A stretch of 64,000 nucleotides of DNA from Clostridium tepidiprofundi DSM 19306 (GTDB lineage Bacteria > Bacillota > Clostridia > Clostridiales > Clostridiaceae), in NCBI RefSeq assembly GCF_001594005.1, contig NZ_LTBA01000004.1:1-64000 (forward strand), written 5' to 3'. The notes under the pieces were generated by a model. The model did no database searches. It was not told the DNA's origin and worked only from the letters and a program-made list of their open reading frames with translations. A program made the translations under genes and the position numbers. This document shows, piece after piece, positions 25,549 to 34,898 of the stretch. Numbering within the stretch: the stretch's first letter is position 1; the number at the start of each line of letters is the position of its first letter.

Positions 25549-25857
25549 CTAATACCACTTGTTAGTAGCCATCTCTTCATAATTATCAACCAAAAATTCT
25601 ACTATTTTTTTAGCTGAATCATCTATTAATGAATATTTGATTTCTATACCGCTTCTCTCACCCTCAATTATCTTTTTAGCCTTTAAAATTCTTAGATGTT
25701 GAGAAACAGTAGACTGCGGAAGAGAAAGCTGTTGTTGAATTTCTGAAACATTACATTTTTTGTTCATTAAACAAATAATTATAAATAATCTTACCGGATG
25801 ACCTAATGTCTTTAGCAAATCTGCCATCCTCTCTAGTTTTTTTAATTTCGCTTCCAT
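25549..25857 (-). CDS. ArsR/SmtB-family regulator with two close cysteines
   Basis: From ATG 25857 (GGGAGGAG upstream) it encodes about 102 residues. The winged helix has VSEIQQQLSLPQSTVSQHLRIL as recognition region. Cys29 and Cys35 (CLMNKKC) are the only cysteines, placed before the HTH near where ArsR proteins carry their metal-binding CxC, but with spacing x5. They could sense metal, sulfide/polysulfide or redox. It lies directly upstream of the 13-gene operon with duplicated operator-like sites, so control of that operon and of itself is likely. Confidence 0.85.
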   Translation of the reverse strand: MEAKLKKLERMADLLKTLGHPVRLFIIICLMNKKCNVSEIQQQLSLPQSTVSQHLRILKAKKIIEGERSGIEIKYSLIDDSAKKIVEFLVDNYEEMATNKWY

Positions 25858-25882
25858 ATCTCCTCCCAATCTATATATTGTT

Positions 25883-25905
25883 ATATTCGAATAATACGAT
25901 ATATA
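25883..25905. promoter_or_regulatory. Candidate ArsR operator in front of its own gene
   Basis: ATATTCGAATAAT followed by ACGATATATA, centred on the perfect dyad TATTCGAATA, 26 bases before the regulator ATG. Confidence 0.55.
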
Positions 25906-25960
25906 TGAATCATACACCTTTTTTGAGAAAAATTCAACTACTAATTACCATAATATTTAT

Positions 25961-26902
25961 TCAAATTTTACCTATGATTCCTCTGGTAAGAAATTTTCTA
26001 TTGCTTGAAAAATTCCATATCCATTCTTCACTCTCAACCGTTTGTTCTATTAACTTGCTTGAAATATCTTTTATACCTTCCTCACCCCCTACCAATCCAT
26101 ATCCTTCTTTTAATAACCTTTCCACTGCTAAGTTTCTAATAGACTGATTTTTACTAATAACTTCATTTCTATAGGGCATATTATTGCTCATATTATTACT
26201 CAGCTCTAAAATATCTGAAATCGCAATTACACTCCCACCATCAATAACACTTGATATTAATAAATCATTATATTTTTTTACCACTATATTTGTTAAATAC
26301 ACAAGTTCTTTTTTTATAATATTGATTTCACTTTTAGTAAAATCAGATACTTTAGGCATTATTATAAATAAGGATGGTATATAACAAAGTTGAGTATACA
26401 CAGCCGTTGACATAGCAATATTGTATTTGTGCTTTATTCTTCCTATATTGTCATATGCATTTATTTGTTGAGCTGTTTTCCTTATATATTTTATTATTTT
26501 CTTTAATTTTCCCTCTTCTATAAGTTCTTCTAGCTTTTCATAATAATTAAATTTGTCTAGTCCTGAAAAATCAAAACCTTCAAGTACTTTAATTTTGTTT
26601 TTTATTGAACTAGGCAATTTTTCAATAGAACTTATTAGTGTTTTTTCATCAATATCAACCAAGTGTATTTCGCTAAAGTTATCATACAAATAGTTGAAAT
26701 CTAAATCTTCACATCTGCCTGCACCAAACACAATAATTTTTCTTTCATTATTGATGTCGGTATCAGCGTCATCTTCACTAATATCATACTCACTTTTTAG
26801 TGAGCATGATATTAGTTTGCATATTTTATTTCTATGTTCTGTCCACATTATACTTCTGTCATAATTATCTTCATTTATGAAATTCATAATATTTTCTAGC
26901 AT
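25961..26902 (-). CDS. Hypothetical protein with a SAM-methyltransferase-like Rossmann segment
   Basis: About 313 residues from ATG 26902 (GGAGG upstream). The segment IIVFGAGRCEDLDF, then EIHLVDIDEKTL resembles motifs I and II of class I methyltransferases. The rest is unfamiliar, ends NFSSNRKFLTRGIIGKI and has no membrane segment. No neighbour suggests a substrate. The fold call is tentative. Confidence 0.5.
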   Translation of the reverse strand: MLENIMNFINEDNYDRSIMWTEHRNKICKLISCSLKSEYDISEDDADTDINNERKIIVFGAGRCEDLDFNYLYDNFSEIHLVDIDEKTLISSIEKLPSSIKNKIKVLEGFDFSGLDKFNYYEKLEELIEEGKLKKIIKYIRKTAQQINAYDNIGRIKHKYNIAMSTAVYTQLCYIPSLFIIMPKVSDFTKSEINIIKKELVYLTNIVVKKYNDLLISSVIDGGSVIAISDILELSNNMSNNMPYRNEVISKNQSIRNLAVERLLKEGYGLVGGEEGIKDISSKLIEQTVESEEWIWNFSSNRKFLTRGIIGKI

Positions 26903-27051
26903 TTTTGCCTCCACTTATCCACTTCCTCTGAGGTGCAACCAAATTTTGGTTGTACCTCAGAGGAACTTAATCCAAAATCTTTATTAAAAACTGTTTTTAC
27001 TAATTCAGGTTTTTTTACTTCTACTGAACTTCCATGATAAACTTTCAACAT
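26896..27051 (-). pseudogene. Truncated DUF3990-like gene
   Basis: From ATG 27051 (GGAGG upstream) the frame reads MLKVYHGSSVEVKKPEL, then NKDFG, the N-terminus of DUF3990 proteins. Instead of the expected GFY motif it runs into a 39-bp palindrome and ends after about 50 residues. The normal ~150-residue domain is missing. Confidence 0.5.
26925..26963. repeat. 39-bp near-perfect palindrome
   Basis: CCTCTGAGGTGCAACCAAAT and its complement (one mismatched pair) form an 18-19 bp stem. It sits between the DUF3990 remnant and the ribosome binding site of the next gene. No T-run; possibly a mobile-element scar or leader hairpin. Confidence 0.75.
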
Positions 27052-27236
27052 AATTAATAGTGCCTCCAATTTTATAATATCAAAATAGGTACAAATTTTA
27101 CATACCAATTCTTCTTTATCTAATTATACTATTTACAATTATTCATTACAATAATTAAGGTATTTAAACACTTCCCCAGTTTTCTAACTTTCTTTAGTTT
27201 TAAAATAATTAGAATTATTAGAATGAATTGAATAAC

Positions 27237-27265
27237 TTGTTTTCCGCTTCAATATCTGTTATAAT
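27237..27265 (+). promoter_or_regulatory. Sigma-A type promoter
   Basis: TTGTTT (27237-27242), 17-nt spacer, TATAAT (27260-27265), 54 bases before the next ATG. Confidence 0.6.
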
Positions 27266-27319
27266 TTAAACAAATTATGACAAATATTATAAAACATTAT
27301 TAATTTTGGAGGGGACAAA

Positions 27320-27745
27320 ATGGAAAAAAGAAATATTATTTTGGGCTTTATTATCATTATTGTAGTTACATTTATTTGCGGCTTTACACCTTGGGGAAGT
27401 TTCAAATCTGAAATCAATGTTTTTGGTACTATGACTTTTTCTCTTACTCTTAATGGATTCAATGGTTCAATTACTTTTATGCATATAAAATTGCCAAATT
27501 ACATTATAATGCTCCTTTTGAGTTTAGCATCAATTATTGCTATACTTAATATTAAAAAAGTTATATCTATTCCTGCAATAATAATTTATGTATTGTTTGG
27601 AATATCGCTTCTATGGATAATTGCAGGAATATTTATTTTTGCAACGAAAGGTACTGTTGAAATTGGGATTATTTTGATGTTATTATGTAATATTTTCGGT
27701 ATAATTCTGCTTACAAAATCCATGTCATTTAGTAAAATTTCTTAA
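27320..27745 (+). CDS. Hypothetical four-helix membrane protein
   Basis: This 141-residue protein has helices near 5-25, 55-75, 82-105 and 112-135 and a short external loop (SFKSEINVFGTMTFSLTLNG). GGAGGGG precedes the ATG. It is a single-gene unit with its own promoter and terminator. No family recognised. Confidence 0.7.
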   Translation: MEKRNIILGFIIIIVVTFICGFTPWGSFKSEINVFGTMTFSLTLNGFNGSITFMHIKLPNYIIMLLLSLASIIAILNIKKVISIPAIIIYVLFGISLLWIIAGIFIFATKGTVEIGIILMLLCNIFGIILLTKSMSFSKIS

Positions 27746-27753
27746 AAAGCATA

Positions 27754-27800
27754 AAAAGGACTTTAATCAAAGTGTAAACACCAATGATTAAAGTCCTTTT
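27754..27800 (+). terminator. Rho-independent terminator
   Basis: AAAAGGACTTTAATCA (27754-27769) pairs with TGATTAAAGTCCTTTT (27785-27800), followed by a short T-rich tail. Confidence 0.8.
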
Positions 27801-27963
27801 ATTAAATAATGGATATTAGTTTTTCACAACTGTCACTATCATAAGTACATTTCTTCAAAGAATAGTGAACAGAAAATAGTATGAGTTACCTTACACCCTT
27901 CAAAATTTAGCAACGAAATGAATAATTTTTGTTGCTCGTTAGTCATAATTTACCACATTTTAC

Positions 27964-28806
27964 TTATTGAAGAAATCTTTTCTTTAACTCTCTTACTTTT
28001 TCTACTGATAATTTTGAAATTTTAGCTATCATATCAATATCTAAACCTAATTTTAATGCCTCTATCGCAGATTCTTCTCTTCCTTCTTCCTTTGCACTAC
28101 TTATCATATTTGCTCTTTCATGTAGTGATTTTTCTCTTGCTTTATATAACTCAATAGTTTTTTTATCACTGCTTAAATATTCTAATCTTTCTTCTACTTT
28201 TCTAATATCTTGATCCATATCCATCAACTCCTTTAAAGTTTCTTCTGATATGTCTTTATTAAAAAATGTCAACCATCTTTGAAGCTTATCTTCTTTTAAA
28301 TTTTTCTCTTTTAATTCATTGAACTTTAGCACTTCAATAAAATGTATCTCAACTAAATCAGTTAACATATAATCTTTCTCGTCATCTTCCCATAAATGAA
28401 ACTTTGAGTGGAATTTATTCAATGGTAAATAATTAAAATTCAATATGTTAATCGTTATCACTTTACATAATTTCCTATAATCTTCTCCTTTACTTATTCC
28501 TTCATTAAACAATCTTCCCCAATAGAATAAAGTCCTTTTATCCATATTTCTTTGATCTGTTAGCTGCACTTCTATATTGAGCTGTGTTCCATCTTCTGTT
28601 TTTGCTCTTACATCTAAAATTCCTGTTTTATCTTCCATCATTTCTCTAGTTAGTTCTTTATTATCTATTATTTCTAATGTAACTAATCTATCTCTATCTT
28701 TTCTATCTAACACTGCATTCAAAAATGCAATTAAATTATCTTTTACTTCATTTTCTCCAAAAAGTTTCTTAAAAATAAAATCATTTAAAGGTTTTAATCT
28801 TTTCAC
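27964..28806 (-). CDS. Rpn-family recombination-promoting nuclease
   Basis: This 280-residue PD-(D/E)XK protein was formerly called a transposase. It starts LKPLNDFIFKKLFGENEVKDNL; the catalytic strand region is KTGILDVRA followed by LNIEVQLTDQRNMDKRTLFY (Asp, Glu-x-Gln). The C-terminal part has AREEGREES-like helices and SVEKVRELKKRF. Such proteins cut DNA and stimulate RecA-independent recombination or act in defence. Seems intact; IS remnants lie next to it. Confidence 0.85.
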   Translation of the reverse strand: MKRLKPLNDFIFKKLFGENEVKDNLIAFLNAVLDRKDRDRLVTLEIIDNKELTREMMEDKTGILDVRAKTEDGTQLNIEVQLTDQRNMDKRTLFYWGRLFNEGISKGEDYRKLCKVITINILNFNYLPLNKFHSKFHLWEDDEKDYMLTDLVEIHFIEVLKFNELKEKNLKEDKLQRWLTFFNKDISEETLKELMDMDQDIRKVEERLEYLSSDKKTIELYKAREKSLHERANMISSAKEEGREESAIEALKLGLDIDMIAKISKLSVEKVRELKKRFLQ

Positions 28807-29228
28807 ATTATCACTCCTCTACTTATATTATATCTCAATTTCATTCATATTTACAATTAATCATAAAAAATAAACTATCAAAATTTATTTTTTACTCTTT
28901 GACAGTTTTCCCTTCTACAGCTATGTTTCCTCTGCTACTATCACATAGTGAATTATATTTGTGTAATTTATTATTACATTATAGACTGCAAATTGTTCAA
29001 TTTATCCATCTAAATGATATGAACATGAATCATTTTATTGTACCCAAATTTTGTATACACCTATGTAATAAAGAACTGTAAAAATCAGTAATAAAATGAA
29101 TTATTCTCATTACCCCCATCTTCATTATGTTTATAAAGATAAAGTGGAAGTGGTACAATTGACTCTGCAAGTATTCTAATACAAGCATAAGTTGCAATAA
29201 ATTTTTTCCATTCCTACTGATGCCCTCT
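28807..29228. other. Intergenic stretch without recognisable gene
   Basis: AT-rich sequence between the Rpn gene and the MITE. No frame with a ribosome binding site and no clear hairpin was seen. Confidence 0.5.
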
Positions 29229-29392
29229 TAGGCATTTGAAAGAAAATAACAAGTCAAAGGTGCGACGTATATTTTGTGAAATACAAAGAGTTGGGTTCCG
29301 CTGATAGTGGGTTCTATCAACGGATTCCGACGATGAAGTAGTTCGCAAAATAGACTAGCATACTGACTAGTTATTTTTTTGAAAATGCCTTA
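29229..29392. mobile_element. Full-length MITE (~165 bp), copy 1
   Basis: Ends TTAGGCATTTGAAAGAAA and TTTTTTTGAAAATGCCTTA are imperfect terminal inverted repeats. The interior carries two nested stems around CGACGTATATTTTG and GGGTTCTATCAACGG. Its reverse complement recurs with high identity at 47240-47403. Confidence 0.88.
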
Positions 29393-29453
29393 ATTACTTT
29401 CCTTGAGAAAAAGGCCTTGAAATAGCTATATTAAAGGACTTATTTTTAAAAAA

Positions 29454-30175
29454 GAACCTACTATAACTGAAAAAGTAGAAGTTGCTGAAAAGTATATAAA
29501 ACAAGGTTATAAAGCTGTTCTAGTTTTAAAAATAGTAGGTCTAGCTTGAGCAACTTACTATTATAATTTACGTAATAGGGATAAGATAAAAAATAAGCCT
29601 AAAGGCAAAGATGTGCCAGGATACTCTTACGATGTAGAAGGCGAAGCCATTGCCTACGGATATATAAAGCTTAAGCATCATATAAAAAGAGAACATGGGG
29701 TTATTGTAAATCATAAGAAAATGCATAGGTTATGCAAAGAGTTAGATATCCTAAGGCTTCAAAGAGAAATAAAAGAAAAAACAAAGAAACATATAGCTGT
29801 AAACAGGACAATAACAGGTTCAAATCAATTATGGGAAATGGATCTTAAATATGGATATATTCATGGAAAAGATATTTTTTTTATGTAATGGCTATGATTG
29901 ATATTTATGATAGAAGTATTGTAGATTACCATATAGGATTAAAATGCGAAGCAGCTGACGCTATAGGTGTTATAAGACATGGTATGTTAAGAAGAGACCT
30001 ATATGATTCAAAAGAAAAACCCATTATAAGAACAGGTAATGGTCCTCAATTTAAAAGTATATTATTTGGACAAGACACTAAAAGATTACATTCAAGCTTG
30101 AATTACAATACACCATATGAAGTATATAAAGATAATAGTCTTATAAAAAACGACAAACAAGAAATACGAATATAA
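29454..30175 (+). pseudogene. Broken IS3-family (IS150-like) transposase
   Basis: Successive frames give CRxxGLSRSTYYY-like VLKIVGLA, a stop, ATYYYNLRNR, then the HTH_21 region YGYIKLKHHIKREHGV. The DDE start SNQLWEMDLKYGYI is followed by a shift at about 29886, then AMIDIYDRSIVDYHI. After TGNGPQFKS the protein jumps to DTKRLHSSLNYNTPYE, so the segment with the catalytic Glu is deleted, and the second catalytic Asp reads Asn. Inactive on at least four counts. Confidence 0.85.
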
Positions 30176-30354
30176 CATTTTACCATATTGGAATAGCAAA
30201 TGTTAATTATGGAGATATATTCAAGAAATTATTGAAGTAGTAGATATTTTAAGAATTCGATAGGAAAACGAAGATATGTCTAATAAGAAGGGGTCAATCC
30301 GATAAACAAAGTGCTCTGATTTAAATACACTATATAGATAAACAAAATAACCAT

Positions 30355-31653
30355 CTATTGTTGATTATTTTGTTTATCTATTTTATGTATCATTTTAACA
30401 GTTTCATCTATAACATTTTGACCATTATCTATTGGTAGCACAAAAATATCAGGTACTGTGCCATATTCTGCATTAGAAGAGCCATCTGAATTTAGCCCCA
30501 TTTCTGCAGCAAATCTTATAACTAACCCGCTGTTTGGCAATGTCATTAGTACAGGTGATGTTCCAATCCCATCACCTTTAGTAATTCCACCTACTAAAGT
30601 AGCAAAACCGGTTCTTTTGCAAAATTGAGCAAGAGCATCTGCTGAAGAAAAAACGTGATCATCTATGAGTAAAAATATTTTTCCTTTATAATTTATAGAA
30701 TTATATGGTTGAATTTCTATATTATTTTCAATATAATATTTAAAATCTTCTTTTAATTCAGGTGAATAGTTTTTCATATAAGGTATATCCTTTATAGACT
30801 TAAATGTTTCATTTTTGTATATATCCTTATAAAATTTTAATGAATAATCATTTCCTCTAAATACAGAATAACATGTATAATTTATTTCTTTATCTACTAA
30901 TGACTCCACAATTTTCCCCCAATATCTTGTATCTCCACCACTATTACCCATTATGTCTATAATAAGATAAGGATAATCTTTCACTTTTTTTAAAAAATTC
31001 TTTATTTCTTTTATATCATGTTCAATATATTCACTTCTCATAGTTCTAATTTTTATATAAGCTATTGAATTTGGCTCAATTACTTTAACATCAAAATTTT
31101 TATAATTACTATTTTTCTTAATATCTTTAAAAGAGTTTGAATAATATTTTGAAAATTCTTTATACCCAGGTTTTTTTTCAGTTAATACTTCTCCCCAATA
31201 ACAATATTTCTTTATTGTTGTATTATTATTCAAAATATTTATCCATGAAGTAAAATCACACTCTGTTGTGTTAGAAACATTATTGTATAAAGATCTATGA
31301 TAATTAAAACTATATGGATTAAGTAAATTTGTGTGACTATCTTTTAATACATCTATAATATTTTCTAGTGCACAATAAAACTCATAATTATTTTTTGTTT
31401 TTATAATCTGCTGCTCAAATTGTTTTTTATATAAAATCCAATCATACCCATTTTTTCTCTTCTTAACATCAAAATAAGCATAATTATCCTTTAATATATC
31501 ATACATATATCTAAAATCTTCAAGTTTTTGTTCTGTTGTTAATTGTCCTAACATAACCTTCTTATCACTTTTATATTGACAAGTAAATATCATTACTATT
31601 ACAGCTACTACTAAAAAAATTATAAATTTATGATTTAAAAATTTCTTTTTCAT
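30355..31653 (-). CDS. S41-family (C-terminal processing) peptidase, membrane-anchored
   Basis: A 432-residue protein with an uncleaved or signal helix (FIIFLVVAVIVMIFTC, with Cys) followed by an extracellular domain. The S41 core has YLIIDIMGNSGGDTRYWG and the catalytic loop LIDDHVFSSADALAQFCK, then GGITKGDGIGTSPVLMTLP. It lacks an evident PDZ domain; the N-terminal ~120 residues form a helical cap. It acts outside the cell; substrate unknown. Confidence 0.82.
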   Translation of the reverse strand: MKKKFLNHKFIIFLVVAVIVMIFTCQYKSDKKVMLGQLTTEQKLEDFRYMYDILKDNYAYFDVKKRKNGYDWILYKKQFEQQIIKTKNNYEFYCALENIIDVLKDSHTNLLNPYSFNYHRSLYNNVSNTTECDFTSWINILNNNTTIKKYCYWGEVLTEKKPGYKEFSKYYSNSFKDIKKNSNYKNFDVKVIEPNSIAYIKIRTMRSEYIEHDIKEIKNFLKKVKDYPYLIIDIMGNSGGDTRYWGKIVESLVDKEINYTCYSVFRGNDYSLKFYKDIYKNETFKSIKDIPYMKNYSPELKEDFKYYIENNIEIQPYNSINYKGKIFLLIDDHVFSSADALAQFCKRTGFATLVGGITKGDGIGTSPVLMTLPNSGLVIRFAAEMGLNSDGSSNAEYGTVPDIFVLPIDNGQNVIDETVKMIHKIDKQNNQQ

Positions 31654-31708
31654 TGTTCTATCCTTTCTATATTAATAAAAGATAATTGAGTTGATTGCTT
31701 TTAACTAT

Positions 31709-31771
31709 TAGGCAATTTAAAATAAATAACAAGTCAATTTCAAATTGCTATCATTTATTTTATATTATACC
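31709..31771. mobile_element. Degenerate short MITE copy
   Basis: TAGGCAATTTAAAATAAATA followed by ACAAGTCA matches one terminal repeat; the other end (ATTTATTTTATATTATACC) is eroded. Confidence 0.5.
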
Positions 31772-32139
31772 ATTTCACTTATAATTTTAAAATCATATTT
31801 TGCAGAAAGTTCTATCATTGTCTTAATAAATTGTGTTCTGCGACTATTATTTTCTAGACCATTGTCAGCATTTATTATGATTGTATACTTTGTTATATGA
31901 TAATTATTTCTAATTAGGTATGCCTCTATAGCATCAACCATAAAATCAGCTGTAACCTTCGATTTTGTAAATGGTAAATCTACTTTATCATTTGTTACAT
32001 CAAGTATCCCAAAGGGAGTTAGATATTCATATCCAAAGTCATGATCAGCTGCCGTTACGATCACTCTGCTTTTTCCACCTCTTGAAAATTGACCAATCTT
32101 AACTCTATCTTTTGTATCAATAGATATTCTTAAATTTCA
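31765..32139 (-). pseudogene. ISAzo13-family transposase fragment
   Basis: The frame gives LRISIDTKDRVKIGQFSRGG, then TAADHDFGYEYLTPFGILD, then INADNGLENNSRRTQF, which match the DDE domain of ISAzo13-type transposases. Both ends are missing: a stop lies just before the first residues, and the protein ends after KIISEMV. Confidence 0.75.
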
Positions 32140-32309
32140 TTTGTACTAACAATTTTTAACATATTCTGTAATCAAATTTATAAATTTGTTACTTACAAAG
32201 AATTTAAAGTTTCTTTCTAGAGAAATTTAAGTTACTTATTGTGGTTTAATCATAAATATAAAAATTAATACTTACAACGTGCTATCTCGTATGCATTTTC
32301 GAGAAAAAA

Positions 32310-32384
32310 TGAACTCGTTTTACTAAAGCAAAATATCAGTACTTCATGTAAAAACTCTATTCCACCTGAAGCAAAAACTTCAAT
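32310..32384 (+). repeat. Three-hairpin repeat, copy 2 (decayed)
   Basis: TGAACTCGTTTTACTAAAGC and the CCACCTGAAGCAAAAACTTCAA end are recognisable; the second stem is mispaired and the third is missing. The rest of 32140-32460 shows no gene. Confidence 0.6.
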
Positions 32385-32460
32385 ACAAATATAATAAAAA
32401 AGATGACTCCTATCCAATTTAGAAATCACCTTCTTTATCACACATAATTATATATAACTG

Positions 32461-33027
32461 TTACTCTATCATAGATAAAAAATATTTATGAAATTCTAAT
32501 GAATCAGTCAATTCTGGATGAAAAGATGTTACGAGAACATTATTTTCTTTTGCTGCAACTATGTTGCCATCTAACTTAAATAATACTTTAACATCATCTC
32601 CAACATCTATAATATATGGAGCACGTATGAATACCAAAGGTATTTCTTCATTAGACACTTCTTTTATTACAGCATACTGTTTAAAACTATCTATTTGGCT
32701 TCCGTATGCATTTCTTCTAACTTTTATATTCATTACTCCAATGCCTGAAACTATATCATTTTCAACTTCCTTAGCAAGCAATATTAAACCTGCACAAGTA
32801 CCCCATACAGGTAAGCCATTAAGTATTTTTTCCCTTATTGGCTCCATGAGTCCTTTTTTTACCAGCAATTTGCTTATAGCTGTGCTTTCTCCACCAGGTA
32901 TTATGAGCCCATTAATATCGTTCAATTGTTCTTTATTTCTTACAAATACACACTCACAATTAAGCTTTTTTATATGCCTCGCATGCTCAACAAATGCTCC
33001 TTGAAGTGCTAAAATTCCTATTTTCAT
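32461..33027 (-). CDS. pdxT: Pyridoxal 5'-phosphate synthase glutaminase subunit
   Basis: A 188-residue class I glutaminase that feeds ammonia to PdxS. Motifs are IGILALQGAFVEHARH, oxyanion loop IPGGESTAISK, nucleophile WGTCAGLILLA and the His-Glu pair TSFHPELT. It lies 73 bases after pdxS in the same orientation. Confidence 0.95.
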   Translation of the reverse strand: MKIGILALQGAFVEHARHIKKLNCECVFVRNKEQLNDINGLIIPGGESTAISKLLVKKGLMEPIREKILNGLPVWGTCAGLILLAKEVENDIVSGIGVMNIKVRRNAYGSQIDSFKQYAVIKEVSNEEIPLVFIRAPYIIDVGDDVKVLFKLDGNIVAAKENNVLVTSFHPELTDSLEFHKYFLSMIE

Positions 33028-33100
33028 GTTGCTTCCTCCATTTCGCCGCTGCCACTACAGTACAAATAGCAATTGGAAAATAGTGCAGGTATTTTTAATA

Positions 33101-33970
33101 TTACCATCCTCTTTGAGCATATTTGTTTTCCAAAGTATCAATCTCTAATCCAGACATTGGTTCACCTAAATCTTCTGAAATTTCAGCTAGCACTTTAGGA
33201 TCATCATAGTATGTCACAGCTTCTACAATAGCCTTTGCTCTTTTTTCTGGATCTCCAGATTTAAAAATTCCTGAGCCTACAAAAACACCTTCCGAACCTA
33301 GTTGCATCATCAATGCTGCGTCTGCAGGTGTTGCAACGCCTCCAGCTGCAAAATTAACCACTGGAAGTTTACCTTCTTGCCAAACGTATTTAACTAAATC
33401 ATATGGAGCATTTAATTCTTTAGCAATACTCATTAATTCCTCTTCTGGAGCATTTTTAACCCTTCTTATCTCATCCACCATGCATCTCATATGTCTTACT
33501 GCTTCAACAACATTCCCAGTACCTGCTTCTCCTTTTGTTCTTATCATAGCAGCACCTTCACCTATTCTTCTTAATGCTTCCCCTAAATTTCTAGCACCAC
33601 ACACAAAAGGCACTTTGAAATTTTTCTTGTTAATATGATAATCTTCATCAGCAGGTGTCAATACTTCACTTTCATCTATGAAGTCAATTCCAAGACTTTC
33701 AAGTATTTGTGCCTCTACAAAATGTCCTATCCTAACCTTCGCCATTACAGGAATAGATACAGCTTCCTTTATTTCTTTTATCATTTTAGGGTCAGACATT
33801 CTAGCAACTCCACCTTGTTTTCTTATATCCGCTGGTACTCTTTCCAATGCCATAACAGCGCATGCACCTGCTTTTTCAGCTATTTTAGCTTGTTCAACGT
33901 TGGTAACATCCATAATTACTCCGCCCTTAAGCATTTGTGCTAAATTTTTGTTTAATGAATACCTTTCCAT
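33101..33970 (-). CDS. pdxS: Pyridoxal 5'-phosphate synthase subunit PdxS
   Basis: This 289-residue PLP synthase makes PLP from ribose 5-phosphate, glyceraldehyde 3-phosphate and ammonia. It has MKGGVIMDV-like [11 protein letters not shown], the Schiff-base Lys in [14 protein letters not shown], the phosphate site GTKGEAGTG-like [19 protein letters not shown], and [16 protein letters not shown]. Highly conserved and complete. Confidence 0.97.
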   Translation of the reverse strand: MERYSLNKNLAQMLKGGVIMDVTNVEQAKIAEKAGACAVMALERVPADIRKQGGVARMSDPKMIKEIKEAVSIPVMAKVRIGHFVEAQILESLGIDFIDESEVLTPADEDYHINKKNFKVPFVCGARNLGEALRRIGEGAAMIRTKGEAGTGNVVEAVRHMRCMVDEIRRVKNAPEEELMSIAKELNAPYDLVKYVWQEGKLPVVNFAAGGVATPADAALMMQLGSEGVFVGSGIFKSGDPEKRAKAIVEAVTYYDDPKVLAEISEDLGEPMSGLEIDTLENKYAQRGW

Positions 33971-34055
33971 TATTGTTACCTCCTGATATATTTATATATA
34001 TTTTATATTTCTTTAAAATTTCCTCAACAAAATTATACCAAACACTATGAGCATT

Positions 34056-34655
34056 TCAAAATGTACGGGTACACTTTTCTTTCAGCTCTCGCACAACTTT
34101 TGATGGTTCATCTGCAGTCATTATAGACGACATAACCGCGATGCCATCAGCTCCTGCATCAAAAACTTGTTTTGCATTTGATACATTGATTCCACCAAGA
34201 GCAATCACCGGTATATTAACAAGTTCTTTAACTTCTTTAATAAAAATTGTTCCCTTTGGCTTTAACCCTTTTTTACAATCCGTTTCAAAAATATGGCTTA
34301 TAAGTATGTAGTCTGCTCCATTCTGCTCTGCTAAAACTGCTTCTGAAATGCTGTGAACTGAAACCCCAACTAATCCATCAAAATCAGGTTTTTGCTCAAT
34401 AAAATCGCTAAATCCTACATGGTATCCATCAGCTTTAATTTCTTGTGCAACTCTTTTATTGCTATTTATAATCAGGAGTATATTCTTATTATATATTATC
34501 TTTTTTATCTTATTTGCCAAATTAATCAATTCATCGTACATTAGATCTTTTTCTCTAAGTATAATCGCATCCACTCCAGCATCTACAGCGGATTTTATGA
34601 CTTTAATCAAATTGTTGTCTCTTACAATTTTTCTATTTGTTATGACATATAACAT
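34056..34655 (-). CDS. thiE: Thiamine-phosphate synthase
   Basis: This 199-residue TIM barrel joins HMP-PP and thiazole phosphate. Motifs are DAIILREKDL, LLIINSNKRVAQEIKADGYHVG, VGVSVHS and IPVIALGGINVSNA. It is 243 bases downstream of thiH, probably in the same riboswitch-controlled unit. Confidence 0.92.
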   Translation of the reverse strand: MLYVITNRKIVRDNNLIKVIKSAVDAGVDAIILREKDLMYDELINLANKIKKIIYNKNILLIINSNKRVAQEIKADGYHVGFSDFIEQKPDFDGLVGVSVHSISEAVLAEQNGADYILISHIFETDCKKGLKPKGTIFIKEVKELVNIPVIALGGINVSNAKQVFDAGADGIAVMSSIMTADEPSKVVRELKEKCTRTF

Positions 34656-34898
34656 AGTTTTTCCCTTTCATACTAGACTATAACTACACTTAATCAAGTT
34701 ATACTTCCAAAATTTTTAAAATATATGTTTTCTACTATAAATGAGCAAATTCCAATCCATTAAATGTAAAATAACATTTTAGTGCGATTCTCTAGCATCA
34801 TCTAATATAGGAAAACAGTAAAATTCAATATTACAAATTGAGTTGTCAAGTCATTTGTAAATTATTGTAATGATTTTTACTCATTTAAAGTTTTCTAG

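Noticed and set aside
29454-30175. Active IS3-type element
   Set aside because: In-frame stop, frameshift, a replaced catalytic Asp and deletion of the region with the catalytic Glu.
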